Shown here: one piece after another, positions 1 through 7,669 of the stretch | Position numbering within the stretch: the stretch's first letter is position 1 | Layout: every line of letters starts with the position of its first letter | Origin: an uncultured Bacteroidia bacterium | GTDB lineage: Bacteria > Bacteroidota > Bacteroidia > Bacteroidales > UBA932 | Length of the DNA stretch: 64,000 bases | Reading direction: 5' to 3' | NCBI GenBank assembly: GCA_902788095.1 | Contig: CADAIT010000013.1 | Span: 1 to 64,000 of the forward strand | Notes under the pieces: generated by a model | Seen by the model: the letters and a program-made list of their open reading frames with translations, nothing else | What the model was told of the DNA's origin: nothing | Databases searched by the model: none | Position numbers and translations under genes: made by a program

Positions 1-152
1 GTTTCTCTAAAGAAACTGACGCTCGTTTAAATTAGAAATTGTTGTTACAACTTCCGGTACTTGCTTGTACTTCCTTTCAGTCTTTTCAATGAGCTTTTTA
101 ATTTTCAACCGCCCTTGCGGGGGTTAAAAATCCCGCTCGTTTCCGAACGGGA
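1..152 (-). other. Structured 5' leader running off the left edge (possible rRNA operon leader)
   Basis: Downstream of the minus-strand promoter at 156-186 there is no open frame of note but several hairpins. One has a 9-bp stem with a GAAA tetraloop (131-152), one has a CCGC/GCGG stem near 108-127, and there is a GTTTCT/AGAAAC hairpin at the very edge. The minus-strand sequence at 81-95 (AGCTCATTGAAAAGA) resembles a boxA antitermination site. Structured leaders with a boxA-like site are typical of Bacteroidetes 16S rRNA leaders, so an rRNA operon may begin just left of the window. The 16S gene itself is not visible, so this is inference. Confidence 0.45.
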
Positions 153-155
153 TTG

Positions 156-186
156 CAAAGGTACGACTTTTTTTCGAACCCACAAA
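156..186 (-). promoter_or_regulatory. Consensus Bacteroidetes promoter facing left
   Basis: On the minus strand TTTG (183-186) is followed after exactly 19 nt by TACCTTTG (156-163), a perfect match to the Bacteroidetes primary sigma consensus TTTG-N19-TAnnTTTG. It drives the leader at 1-152, away from msrA. Confidence 0.8.
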
Positions 187-296
187 TTTTTTCCGGGAAA
201 ATTTTCAAAAAATATCACTTTCCCGGAAGGAAGATTCTTCGCTTCGCACAGAATGACAAAGCGCGGAAGAACAAAACAAATTCAAACATAATGTAT

Positions 297-304
297 TATC
301 TTTG
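297..304 (+). promoter_or_regulatory. -7 box (TATCTTTG) for the msrA fusion gene
   Basis: TATCTTTG lies 43 nt upstream of the ATG at 348. No clear TTTG is seen at the expected -33 distance, so the promoter is only half supported. Confidence 0.5.
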
Positions 305-347
305 TATCGTTATCGTACATGCGAATCTATAATTAAATAATGAATCT

Positions 348-1256
348 ATGGAGAAAACGATTTACTTTGCGGGCGGATGCTTCTGGGGCACACAGCATTT
401 CTTCAAACAGGTGGAAGGGGTGAAGGACGCCATCTGCGGCTACGCCAACGGAAACACGCAAAATCCCAAATATGAGGAAGTGTACACGGATACCACCGGT
501 TTTGCGGAGACGGTGGAAGTGAGGTATAACCCCGCCAGAATAAGCCTGGAAGAACTCACAGACCTGTTTTTCTGCATCATCGACCCGCTTAGCCTGAACC
601 GGCAGGGGCATGACGAAGGGACGCGCTACCGCACAGGCATATATTATAAGGAAGAGGCGGAGCGTACGGAGATTCAAAAGGTGTACGCGCGCGAGGAAGC
701 AAAAATCGGCGCTCCGCTGGTGGTGGAACTGGAACCGCTGCGGAACTTCTTCCCCGCGGAGGAACGCCACCAGGACTATCTGGACAAAAACCCGGACGGG
801 TATTGCCACCTCCCTTTCAAAGCTTTCCGCTACGTGAAGTTGTATCAGGACGCCAAACTCATCCTGGCCGATGAGACCGACTCCGTCGCCCGCATGGCGG
901 AACTTGCCGCCCTTATCCACGAGCGCATGGGCTTCTTCTGGACCGGCTTTTACCGGGTGCAGGGACAGCAGCTGGTGCTGGGCCCGTTCCAGGGACCGTC
1001 GGCCTGCCTGCGGATTGGCTACGGGAAAGGCGTCTGCGGAACGGCCTGGAAGGAAAACCGCACACTGGTGGTGCCGGATGTGGAGGAATTTCCCGGCCAC
1101 ATCGCCTGCAGCAGCCTCTCCAAATCCGAAATTGTGGTGCCGGTGCGCGAAAACGGCGCCGTCACGGCTGTCCTGGATATCGACAGCACGGAATTTGCAA
1201 CTTTTGATGCCACCGACGCACTTTGGCTGGAAAAAATCGTCGAAATTGGCAAATAA
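348..1256 (+). CDS. msrA: Fused MsrA / free-methionine-(R)-sulfoxide reductase (GAF)
   Basis: The 302-aa protein joins two methionine sulfoxide repair enzymes. Residues 1 to about 165 are MsrA (peptide Met-S-sulfoxide reductase), with the catalytic Cys11 in GGCFWGTQ. Residues 175-302 are a GAF domain of the fRMsr (YebR) type, which reduces free Met-R-sulfoxide. Its three family cysteines are present at 220, 230 and 254, with spacing 10 and 24 as in the E. coli enzyme (84, 94, 118), in ACLRI, GVCGTA and HIAC. MsrA alone is usually about 160-210 aa, so the length fits a fusion. The protein is probably cytoplasmic, since no signal peptide is seen. The stop codon is followed directly by the next reading frame. 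Confidence 0.92.
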   Translation: MEKTIYFAGGCFWGTQHFFKQVEGVKDAICGYANGNTQNPKYEEVYTDTTGFAETVEVRYNPARISLEELTDLFFCIIDPLSLNRQGHDEGTRYRTGIYYKEEAERTEIQKVYAREEAKIGAPLVVELEPLRNFFPAEERHQDYLDKNPDGYCHLPFKAFRYVKLYQDAKLILADETDSVARMAELAALIHERMGFFWTGFYRVQGQQLVLGPFQGPSACLRIGYGKGVCGTAWKENRTLVVPDVEEFPGHIACSSLSKSEIVVPVRENGAVTAVLDIDSTEFATFDATDALWLEKIVEIGK

Positions 1257-1260
1257 ATGT

Positions 1261-1268
1261 TATATTTG
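1261..1268 (+). promoter_or_regulatory. -7 box 3 nt before the S41 peptidase ATG
   Basis: TATATTTG ends 3 nt before the ATG at 1272. With the usual transcription start 4-7 nt after the box, the mRNA would be leaderless. No good -33 TTTG is seen, and read-through from msrA is also possible. Confidence 0.4.
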
Positions 1269-1271
1269 TTC

Positions 1272-4200
1272 ATGAAAAAACTTGTTCTTACCCTCATCGC
1301 CTGCCTTGCGCTCGCCACTGCAGCCAAAGCCCAGGAACGCCCCACTTGGATTCGTCGCAATGCCATCTCTCCGGATGGCAAAACACTGGCATTCAGCTAT
1401 AAAGGCGATATTTTCACCGTTCCAACCACCGGTGGAGAGGCGCGTCAGATTACGTCCAACCGCGCCTATGAAAGCGATCCGTTCTGGACGGCAGACGGTC
1501 AGAAGCTGGTATTTTCCAGCTGGCGTGAAGGCAGTAAGGACCTGTATATCAGTGGAAAAGAAGGCGGCGTTCCCACCCGCCTCACTACCCTGCCCGGCAA
1601 TGAGACACCGCTGGCCGTAACGGCCGACGGAACCATCTATTTCTCCTGGCAGGACTCCAACCTCATGAGCCCCGGTTTTGACGGCTTCCCCGGAGAACCG
1701 GGCCTGTACAAGACCGACCTGGACGGCAAAGCGCCGGAGCTGGTCACCTCGCTCACCATTTCTGCCATGAGCGTCAACGACAAGGGGGCCATCTTGTACG
1801 AGGACTGGAAAGGCTACGAGGATCCGCTCCGCAAGCACCATACCTCCTCCGTTACGCGCGACATCTGGCTGTGCCGGCCTGCGCAGGAGGGCACCATCGA
1901 CGCAAATGCCTCGTTCAAAAAGCTTTCCACCTACAAAGGTGAAGACCGCAACCCCGTTTTCGCGGCCGACGGAGACACGTTCTACTTCCTGAGCGAGAAA
2001 GACGGCAAAACGTCCAACGTGTTCTGCAGCAGCGTCTCGCACCCGGAAAACCAGGTTCAGCTCACCTTCTACGACAAAAACCCGGTGCGCTTCCTGTCCG
2101 TGGCCAAGGACGGAACGGTCGCCTATTCCTATAACGGAGACCTGTACACCCTCAAGGGCGGCAAGGTGAACATCACCCTCCACCGCGACGAAGACCAGAA
2201 AGACATCAACCCCCTCACCCTCAAGAGCACATCGGCCCTGGCGGTTTCGCCGGACGGAAAAGAGCTGGCGCTGGTGATGCGTGGCGATGTCTTTGTCACG
2301 TCCGTCGAATTCAACACCACCCGGCGCATCACCAACACGCCGGAACAGGAGCGCGGCGTCTGCTTCTCCAAGGACGGCCGCGAACTGTACTACGCCGCCG
2401 AGCGAAACGGCTGCTGGAGCATCTATAAAAGCGCCCTCGTCAACAAAGAGGACAAACTCTTCACCTATGCCACCCAGGTTAAGGAAGAGCGCGTGAGTCC
2501 GGAAGGCGAAACCTCCTTCCAGATGCAGGTCTCTCCGGACGGGAAATGGCTGGCCTACCTGCGCGACCGCACGGAACTGGTGGTTCTCTCCACCAAGGGC
2601 GGCACCCCGAAGAGCCTCCACAAGGGCATCAACTATTCCTATCAGGACGGGGACCAGCAATTCGCATGGAGTCCGGACAGCCGCTACATCCTGTGCAACT
2701 GGGGCGCCGACGGCGGATGGAACAATGAAGACATCGCCCTGGTGGAAGTGGAGAGCGGCACCATCACCAATCTCACCCAAAGCGGCTACTCGGACGGTAG
2801 TTTCCGCTGGGCCCTGGGCGGCAAGGCCATGACCTGGGAAAGCGACAAAAACGGCTACCGCAGCCACGGAAGCTGGGGCGCCGAGAGCGACATTTACATC
2901 ATGTTCTTCGACGGCAAGGCCTACTCCAACTTCGGGAAGAGCAAGGAGCAGAAAGAAATCGACAAACTGCTGATGGGCGAAAAGGCCGCCGAGAAAGCGG
3001 AAAAGAAGGCCGAAAAGGACAGCATCCAGCAGAAAGTCGAAAAAGTGGAGCTGGATTTGGCCAATCGCGAGGACCGTATCCGCCGCCTCACCCGCTTCTC
3101 CAACATGATGGGCGACCACTATCTCACCCGCGACGGCGAAAAACTGTACTTCACCCAGCGCCTGGAAAAAAGCTTCGACCTGTGCGTCCTCAACATAGAG
3201 AAAGGCGACATCAGCGTGCTCAAGAAGAATGTGATGGGGCAGTTCCTCCCCTCCCCGGACGGCAAATCGCTGTTTATCGGCCGGGGCGGCAATGTGGTGA
3301 AACTGGACCTTGCCAGCGGCAAGGACAAGAACATCAGTTTCTCCGGAGACTATGAGTTCAAGCCGCAGGAAGAACGTGCCTATATTTTCGAGCACTGCTG
3401 GAAGCAGGTGAAGGAAAAATTCTATGTGGAAGACCTCCACGGCGTGGATTGGCAGTATTATCATGACAATTATGCGCAATTCCTCCCCTACATCAACAAC
3501 TACCACGACTTCCAGGACCTGCTCTCGGAAATGCTGGGAGAACTGAACGGTTCCCACACCGGCGCCCGCTATCGTCCCGTCTCCACCCGCAGCCTGGGCC
3601 ACCTGGGCGTGCTGTACGACATCACCTACCGGGGTGAAGGCCTGCGCATTGCAGAAGTGCTGCCCGGCGGTGTGCTCTCGCTCACGGATGCGGACATCAA
3701 GGCCGGCGACCTCATCACCTCCATTGAAGGCCATCCCGTCAAGTCCGGCGAAGACTGGATGAAATACCTGTACGAGCGCAATGGCAAGAAGACGGTCATT
3801 ACAGTGAAGACCGGAGGAAAGGAAAAAACCTATATCGTCACGCCCAGTTCCTCGGACGCCAAACTGCTGTACAACCGTTGGGTCCGCCAGCGCGAGAAAA
3901 TGGTGGAGCGCCTATCCGGCGGCCGCGTGGGGTACGTGCACATCGAAGGCATGAACTCTCCCAGCTACCGCGAACTGTACCACAAGGCCCTGGGCAAGTA
4001 CCGCACCTGCGACGCCCTCATCGTGGATACGCGCCACAACGGCGGCGGCTGGCTGCACGACGACCTGGTCACCTTCCTGGGCGGAAAGGAATACTGCACC
4101 TTTACGCCGCGTGGCCAATATATTGGACATGAGCCGTTTAACAAGTGGACCAAAGCCAGTTGCGTGCTCATGGGCGAAGACAACTATTCGGACGCTTCCG

Positions 4201-4484
4201 GTTTCCCCTACGCCTACCGTTCCCTGGGCCTGGGCAAGCTCATCGGCGCTCCCGTTCCCGGCACCATGACGGCCGTGTGGTGGGAGACGCAGGTGAACCC
4301 GCTGATTGTATTCGGCATACCGCAGGTGGGCAACTGGGGCACCAAGGACCAGCGCTACATCGAGAACTTCCAGGTTGAGCCGGACATCACAGTGTATAAT
4401 ACCCCTGAAGCCACCCTGGGCGGCCGTGACCTCCAACTGGAAGCCGCCGTGGCAGAAATGTTAAAAGAAATCGAACAGAAATAA
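1272..4484 (+). CDS. Secreted tricorn-like S41 peptidase (TolB propeller, PDZ, S41)
   Basis: About 1070 aa. A signal peptide (MKKLVLTLIACLALATAAKA) supports the ATG at 1272 over the upstream in-frame ATG at 1257. The N-terminal half has repeated SPDGK-type PD40/TolB beta-propeller blades. A charged Lys/Glu-rich segment follows near residue 560, then a second blade set, a PDZ domain and a C-terminal S41 serine protease domain. Counted from 1257, the tricorn-type Ser-His pair is S766-H767 (NGSHTG) and the nucleophile with its adjacent Asp is S978-D979 (NYSDAS). Tricorn-type enzymes degrade oligopeptides, and here the action would be periplasmic or extracellular. The stop codon abuts the next ATG, implying an operon with the glycosyltransferase. 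Confidence 0.9.
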   Translation: MKKLVLTLIACLALATAAKAQERPTWIRRNAISPDGKTLAFSYKGDIFTVPTTGGEARQITSNRAYESDPFWTADGQKLVFSSWREGSKDLYISGKEGGVPTRLTTLPGNETPLAVTADGTIYFSWQDSNLMSPGFDGFPGEPGLYKTDLDGKAPELVTSLTISAMSVNDKGAILYEDWKGYEDPLRKHHTSSVTRDIWLCRPAQEGTIDANASFKKLSTYKGEDRNPVFAADGDTFYFLSEKDGKTSNVFCSSVSHPENQVQLTFYDKNPVRFLSVAKDGTVAYSYNGDLYTLKGGKVNITLHRDEDQKDINPLTLKSTSALAVSPDGKELALVMRGDVFVTSVEFNTTRRITNTPEQERGVCFSKDGRELYYAAERNGCWSIYKSALVNKEDKLFTYATQVKEERVSPEGETSFQMQVSPDGKWLAYLRDRTELVVLSTKGGTPKSLHKGINYSYQDGDQQFAWSPDSRYILCNWGADGGWNNEDIALVEVESGTITNLTQSGYSDGSFRWALGGKAMTWESDKNGYRSHGSWGAESDIYIMFFDGKAYSNFGKSKEQKEIDKLLMGEKAAEKAEKKAEKDSIQQKVEKVELDLANREDRIRRLTRFSNMMGDHYLTRDGEKLYFTQRLEKSFDLCVLNIEKGDISVLKKNVMGQFLPSPDGKSLFIGRGGNVVKLDLASGKDKNISFSGDYEFKPQEERAYIFEHCWKQVKEKFYVEDLHGVDWQYYHDNYAQFLPYINNYHDFQDLLSEMLGELNGSHTGARYRPVSTRSLGHLGVLYDITYRGEGLRIAEVLPGGVLSLTDADIKAGDLITSIEGHPVKSGEDWMKYLYERNGKKTVITVKTGGKEKTYIVTPSSSDAKLLYNRWVRQREKMVERLSGGRVGYVHIEGMNSPSYRELYHKALGKYRTCDALIVDTRHNGGGWLHDDLVTFLGGKEYCTFTPRGQYIGHEPFNKWTKASCVLMGEDNYSDASGFPYAYRSLGLGKLIGAPVPGTMTAVWWETQVNPLIVFGIPQVGNWGTKDQRYIENFQVEPDITVYNTPEATLGGRDLQLEAAVAEMLKEIEQK

Positions 4485-5207
4485 ATGGACAAGAAATTAG
4501 TGCTCATTCCCACCTACAACGAGCGGGAGAATATCGAGGAAATTGTCAAGGCCGTTTTCGGGCTGGAAGACCGGTTTCACGTACTGGTCATTGACGATGG
4601 TTCCCCGGACGGTACCGCAGCGATAGTAAAGGGTTTGCAAGAACGCTTTCCCGACACCCTGCATCTGCTGGAGCGCAGCGGCAAGCTGGGGCTGGGAACC
4701 GCCTACCTGACGGGCTTCAAATGGGCCCTGGAGCACGGCTATGACTATGTCTTTGAAATGGATGCGGACTTCTCCCACAACCCGGCGGACCTTCTGCGCC
4801 TGTACAAAGCCTGCCGGGAGGGCGCGGACCTGAGTATCGGCTCCCGGTACTGCAACGGCGTGAGCGTGGTGGACTGGCCCATCAGCCGCATCCTCATTTC
4901 CTATTTTGCCTCCGGATATGTACGTACCATCCTGCGGATGAAGGTATATGACACCACGGCCGGCTTCGTGTGCTACAGCCGCAAAGTACTGGAAACCATC
5001 GACCTGGATGCCATCAGAATGAAAGGATACGGCTTCCAGATTGAAATGAAGTACACCGCCTGGAAGCTGGGCTTCAAACTGAAGGAGGTGCCCATTGTCT
5101 TTACCAACCGACAAAAAGGCACCTCCAAAATGAGCGGAGGAATTTTTGGCGAAGCGTTCTGGGGCGTAATAGCCCTCCGCTTCCGTTCTATCCGCGGCCG
5201 GAAATAA
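4485..5207 (+). CDS. Polyprenol monophosphomannose synthase-like GT2 glycosyltransferase
   Basis: The 240-aa protein matches the Dpm1-like GT2 family. Residues 5-15 (LIPTYNERENI) and DDGSPDGT bind the nucleotide sugar. The metal-binding DAD motif is in EMDADFSHNP. Most of the protein is the catalytic domain, with no strong C-terminal membrane segments as in short Dpm1 forms. Members transfer mannose or glucose from GDP/UDP-sugar to polyprenol phosphate at the inner membrane. The donor sugar cannot be read from the sequence. It starts with no gap after the S41 peptidase, and its 3' end overlaps the convergent tex gene by 20 bp. Confidence 0.85.
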   Translation: MDKKLVLIPTYNERENIEEIVKAVFGLEDRFHVLVIDDGSPDGTAAIVKGLQERFPDTLHLLERSGKLGLGTAYLTGFKWALEHGYDYVFEMDADFSHNPADLLRLYKACREGADLSIGSRYCNGVSVVDWPISRILISYFASGYVRTILRMKVYDTTAGFVCYSRKVLETIDLDAIRMKGYGFQIEMKYTAWKLGFKLKEVPIVFTNRQKGTSKMSGGIFGEAFWGVIALRFRSIRGRK

Positions 5208-7335
5208 GCCGCAGCCCGATGCGTTTACGGTCCAGGTCCACGGAAAGGACCTGGACTTTTACGTGTTCATGGAGTTTGAGCACCTGCGAAGGAACCACCA
5301 TCCCCTTTCGTCCCATCTGCGAAACATGGATGAGGCCGTTTTCATGCAGGCCGATATCGACGAACGCGCCGAAAGCGGTGATGTTCGTCACCAGGCCGGG
5401 CAGTTCCATGCCGGGCTTGAGGTCCTCGATATCGTGAATGTCGTCCGCAAAGGAGAACGCCTGCGCGGCGGCACGGGGATCCCGTCCGGGCTTCTGGAGC
5501 TCCTGGATAATATCATTGATGGTGGGCAGGCCGAACTCCTTTTCCACATAATCCTGCGCCTTGATTTGCTTGCACAGTTCCGCATTCCCCACCAGTTCCC
5601 GGGTGCTCACGTGCAGCTTGCGGGCCATTTTGTCCACGATGTGATATGCCTCCGGATGCACGGCGGAATTGTCCAGCGGATTGTCCGCCCCCGGAATGCG
5701 GAGGAAGCCGGCGCACTGCTCAAAGGCCTTGGCGCCGAGGCGCGGAACCTTTTTGAGCTGTTCACGGCTGGTGAAATTGCCGTTTCCGTTGCGATACGCC
5801 ACGATGGCCTTGGACAGGGCCGGACCTATACCGGCCACATACTGCAGCAGATACGGGCTGGCCGTATTCACGGACACGCCCACGCTGTTCACGCAGCTTT
5901 CCACCGTATTGTCCAGTTTTTCCTTCAGCAGTCCCTGGTCCACGTCGTGCTGATACTGCCCGACACCCAGCGACTTGGGATCTATCTTCACCAGTTCCGC
6001 CAGCGGGTCCATGAGGCGCCGGCCGATGGAAACGGCACCCCGCACCGTCACATCGTATTCCGGGAACTCCTCCCGGCCCACCTCGGAGGCCGAATACACG
6101 GAGGCGCCATCCTCGCTCACGGAGAAAATACGTACGCTCTCCGGCAGGCCGACCATACGCACAAACGCTTCCGTCTCCCGCCCGGCTGTCCCGGAGCCAA
6201 TGGCAATGACTTCTATATCAAACCTTTCCACAAGGTCCGCCACCGTAGTGATGGCCTGGATTTTCTTGGCGGCAGGCGGATGCGGGAAAATGACGTCATG
6301 GTGCAGGAGATTCCCCTGCGCATCCAGACACACCACCTTGCAGCCGGTACGGAATCCCGGGTCGATGGCCATCACCCGCTTCTGCCCCACGGGCGGCGCC
6401 AGCAGCAGCTGTCGCAGGTTCTCGCCGAACACCTGGATAGAAGCCGCATCGGCCTTTTCCTTGGCTTCCCGCAGCACTTCGCCGGTGATGGAAGGATCCA
6501 GCAGGCGTTTCCAAGCGTCCTCCACGGCCTCGCGCACCTGCAGGCCGGCTTCCCGCTGGGGATAACCGTGCTCCTGGCAGAAGTCGTAATACATCTTGTT
6601 GGCGCATTTCTCCCCGTCCGCGTCGATTTCTACGCGCAGGAAGCCTTCTTCCTGGGCACGCAGGATGGCCAGCAGGTTATGGGCCGGGATTTTGCCGACG
6701 GGCATGGAAAAGTTGAAGTAAGTGCGGTATTTGGCAGCCTCCGGGGTGCTCTCCCCCGCCTTGGTGACCTTGGACACCACGCGACGGGTACGGTATATGC
6801 CGCGCAGGTTCTCGCGGATGACGGCGGTTTCACTCAAGCGCTCCGCAACAATGTCACGGGCGCCCTGCAAAGCGTCTTCCACATCCTTCACTTCCCCTTT
6901 CACAAATCTGCGGGCATCGGCCCTGGGGTCCTGTGACTTTCCCGTCCAAAGGAGGTCCGCCAGCGGTTCCAAGCCCTTGGCGACAGCCACGGTGGCACGG
7001 GTTTTCCGCTTGGGCCTGTAGGGCAGGTACAAATCTTCCAGTTCGCTGCCGTTCACGCAGTTTTCTATCTTCAGCTGCAGCTCCGCCGTAAGTTTGTCCT
7101 GCTCCGCGATGGTTTTGAGGATGGAGGCCTTACGCTTTTCCATCTCCTCGAAGACGTCGGCCCAATGCTTTACCTCCGCCACTTCCACATCCGTGAGGCC
7201 GCCGGTGCGCTCCTTGCGATAACGGCTGATGAAAGGAATGGTGCAGCCGTCCGCAAACAACTCCACACAATTTTCCACTTGCCAGGACTGGATACCCAGC
7301 AAACTTGCAATATGCTTGATATATAACTCTCTCAT
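5188..7335 (-). CDS. tex: Tex (YhgF-type) RNA-binding transcription accessory protein
   Basis: About 715 aa from the ATG at 7335. This start gives the normal Tex N-terminus (MRELYIKHIASLLGI); the open frame extends upstream but into the promoter. Visible parts are the N-terminal HTH/Tex core (FISRYRKERTGGL), the YqgF RNase H-like domain with AIDPGFRTGCKVV, the helix-hairpin-helix region (VAGIGPALSKAIVAYR and VPRLGAKAFEQCAGF), and a C-terminal S1 domain (GLVTNITAFGAFVDIG). Tex binds nucleic acid and associates with transcription in the cytoplasm. A -7 box lies 5 nt upstream of the ATG. Confidence 0.95.
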   Translation of the reverse strand: MRELYIKHIASLLGIQSWQVENCVELFADGCTIPFISRYRKERTGGLTDVEVAEVKHWADVFEEMEKRKASILKTIAEQDKLTAELQLKIENCVNGSELEDLYLPYRPKRKTRATVAVAKGLEPLADLLWTGKSQDPRADARRFVKGEVKDVEDALQGARDIVAERLSETAVIRENLRGIYRTRRVVSKVTKAGESTPEAAKYRTYFNFSMPVGKIPAHNLLAILRAQEEGFLRVEIDADGEKCANKMYYDFCQEHGYPQREAGLQVREAVEDAWKRLLDPSITGEVLREAKEKADAASIQVFGENLRQLLLAPPVGQKRVMAIDPGFRTGCKVVCLDAQGNLLHHDVIFPHPPAAKKIQAITTVADLVERFDIEVIAIGSGTAGRETEAFVRMVGLPESVRIFSVSEDGASVYSASEVGREEFPEYDVTVRGAVSIGRRLMDPLAELVKIDPKSLGVGQYQHDVDQGLLKEKLDNTVESCVNSVGVSVNTASPYLLQYVAGIGPALSKAIVAYRNGNGNFTSREQLKKVPRLGAKAFEQCAGFLRIPGADNPLDNSAVHPEAYHIVDKMARKLHVSTRELVGNAELCKQIKAQDYVEKEFGLPTINDIIQELQKPGRDPRAAAQAFSFADDIHDIEDLKPGMELPGLVTNITAFGAFVDIGLHENGLIHVSQMGRKGMVVPSQVLKLHEHVKVQVLSVDLDRKRIGLRLISGRG

Positions 7336-7340
7336 ATTTT

Positions 7341-7368
7341 CAAAAGTACGATTTTTTACGTAATTTTG
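7341..7368. promoter_or_regulatory. Face-to-face -7 boxes for tex (-) and the 7388 gene (+)
   Basis: Minus TACTTTTG (7341-7348) and plus TAATTTTG (7361-7368) are separated by 12 bp. A minus-strand TTG (7369-7371), 20 nt from the tex box, could serve as its -33 element and lies just outside the opposing -7 box. Confidence 0.65.
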
Positions 7369-7387
7369 CAACTCACACGCACCCGAT

Positions 7388-7669
7388 ATGGAAAATAACG
7401 AACACTGTGTTTCCCCCGACGTCACTCAGCAGCAAAGCCGGCAAGCGCCGGTCGAAGCGTCCTGGTGGTGGACCATCGTCAATATCCTTTTTCTGATTGA
7501 ACTGCTTCCGCTGGCCCTTCTTTTCCTGCTGCCGTTTTTACTCTTCCAGCGTGTGCCCAAACTGCAGAAACCTTTTCTCCTCTTTATCCGGTATTACGCC
7601 AAAGTTATACGCGAAACGGTCCGGGACATCCGCAGCCTTACCGCGCCTAATCCCGTGAGAAATCCCTGA
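7388..7669 (+). CDS. Small membrane protein of unknown function
   Basis: 93 aa that I do not recognise. A hydrophilic N-terminus is followed by one long hydrophobic stretch (about residues 26-53), long enough for one helix or a tight hairpin, and then a basic amphipathic C-terminus. This suggests an inner-membrane protein. It has its own -7 box at 7361-7368, which supports it being a real gene. Its last 23 bp overlap the end of the convergent ClC gene. Confidence 0.6.
   Translation: MENNEHCVSPDVTQQQSRQAPVEASWWWTIVNILFLIELLPLALLFLLPFLLFQRVPKLQKPFLLFIRYYAKVIRETVRDIRSLTAPNPVRNP

Noticed and set aside
1260-3734. 824-codon minus-strand open frame opposite the S41 peptidase
   Set aside because: It is antisense to a gene with clear domains, has a composition typical of GC-rich shadow frames (Val/Gly/His-rich, no motifs) and no promoter.
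5263-6936. 557-codon plus-strand open frame opposite tex
   Set aside because: Shadow of tex; no recognisable domain and it contradicts the strong Tex motifs on the other strand.
7336-7425. Longer N-terminus for tex
   Set aside because: The extra 30 codons overlap both -7 boxes of the divergent promoter; Tex homologues begin near the ATG at 7335.
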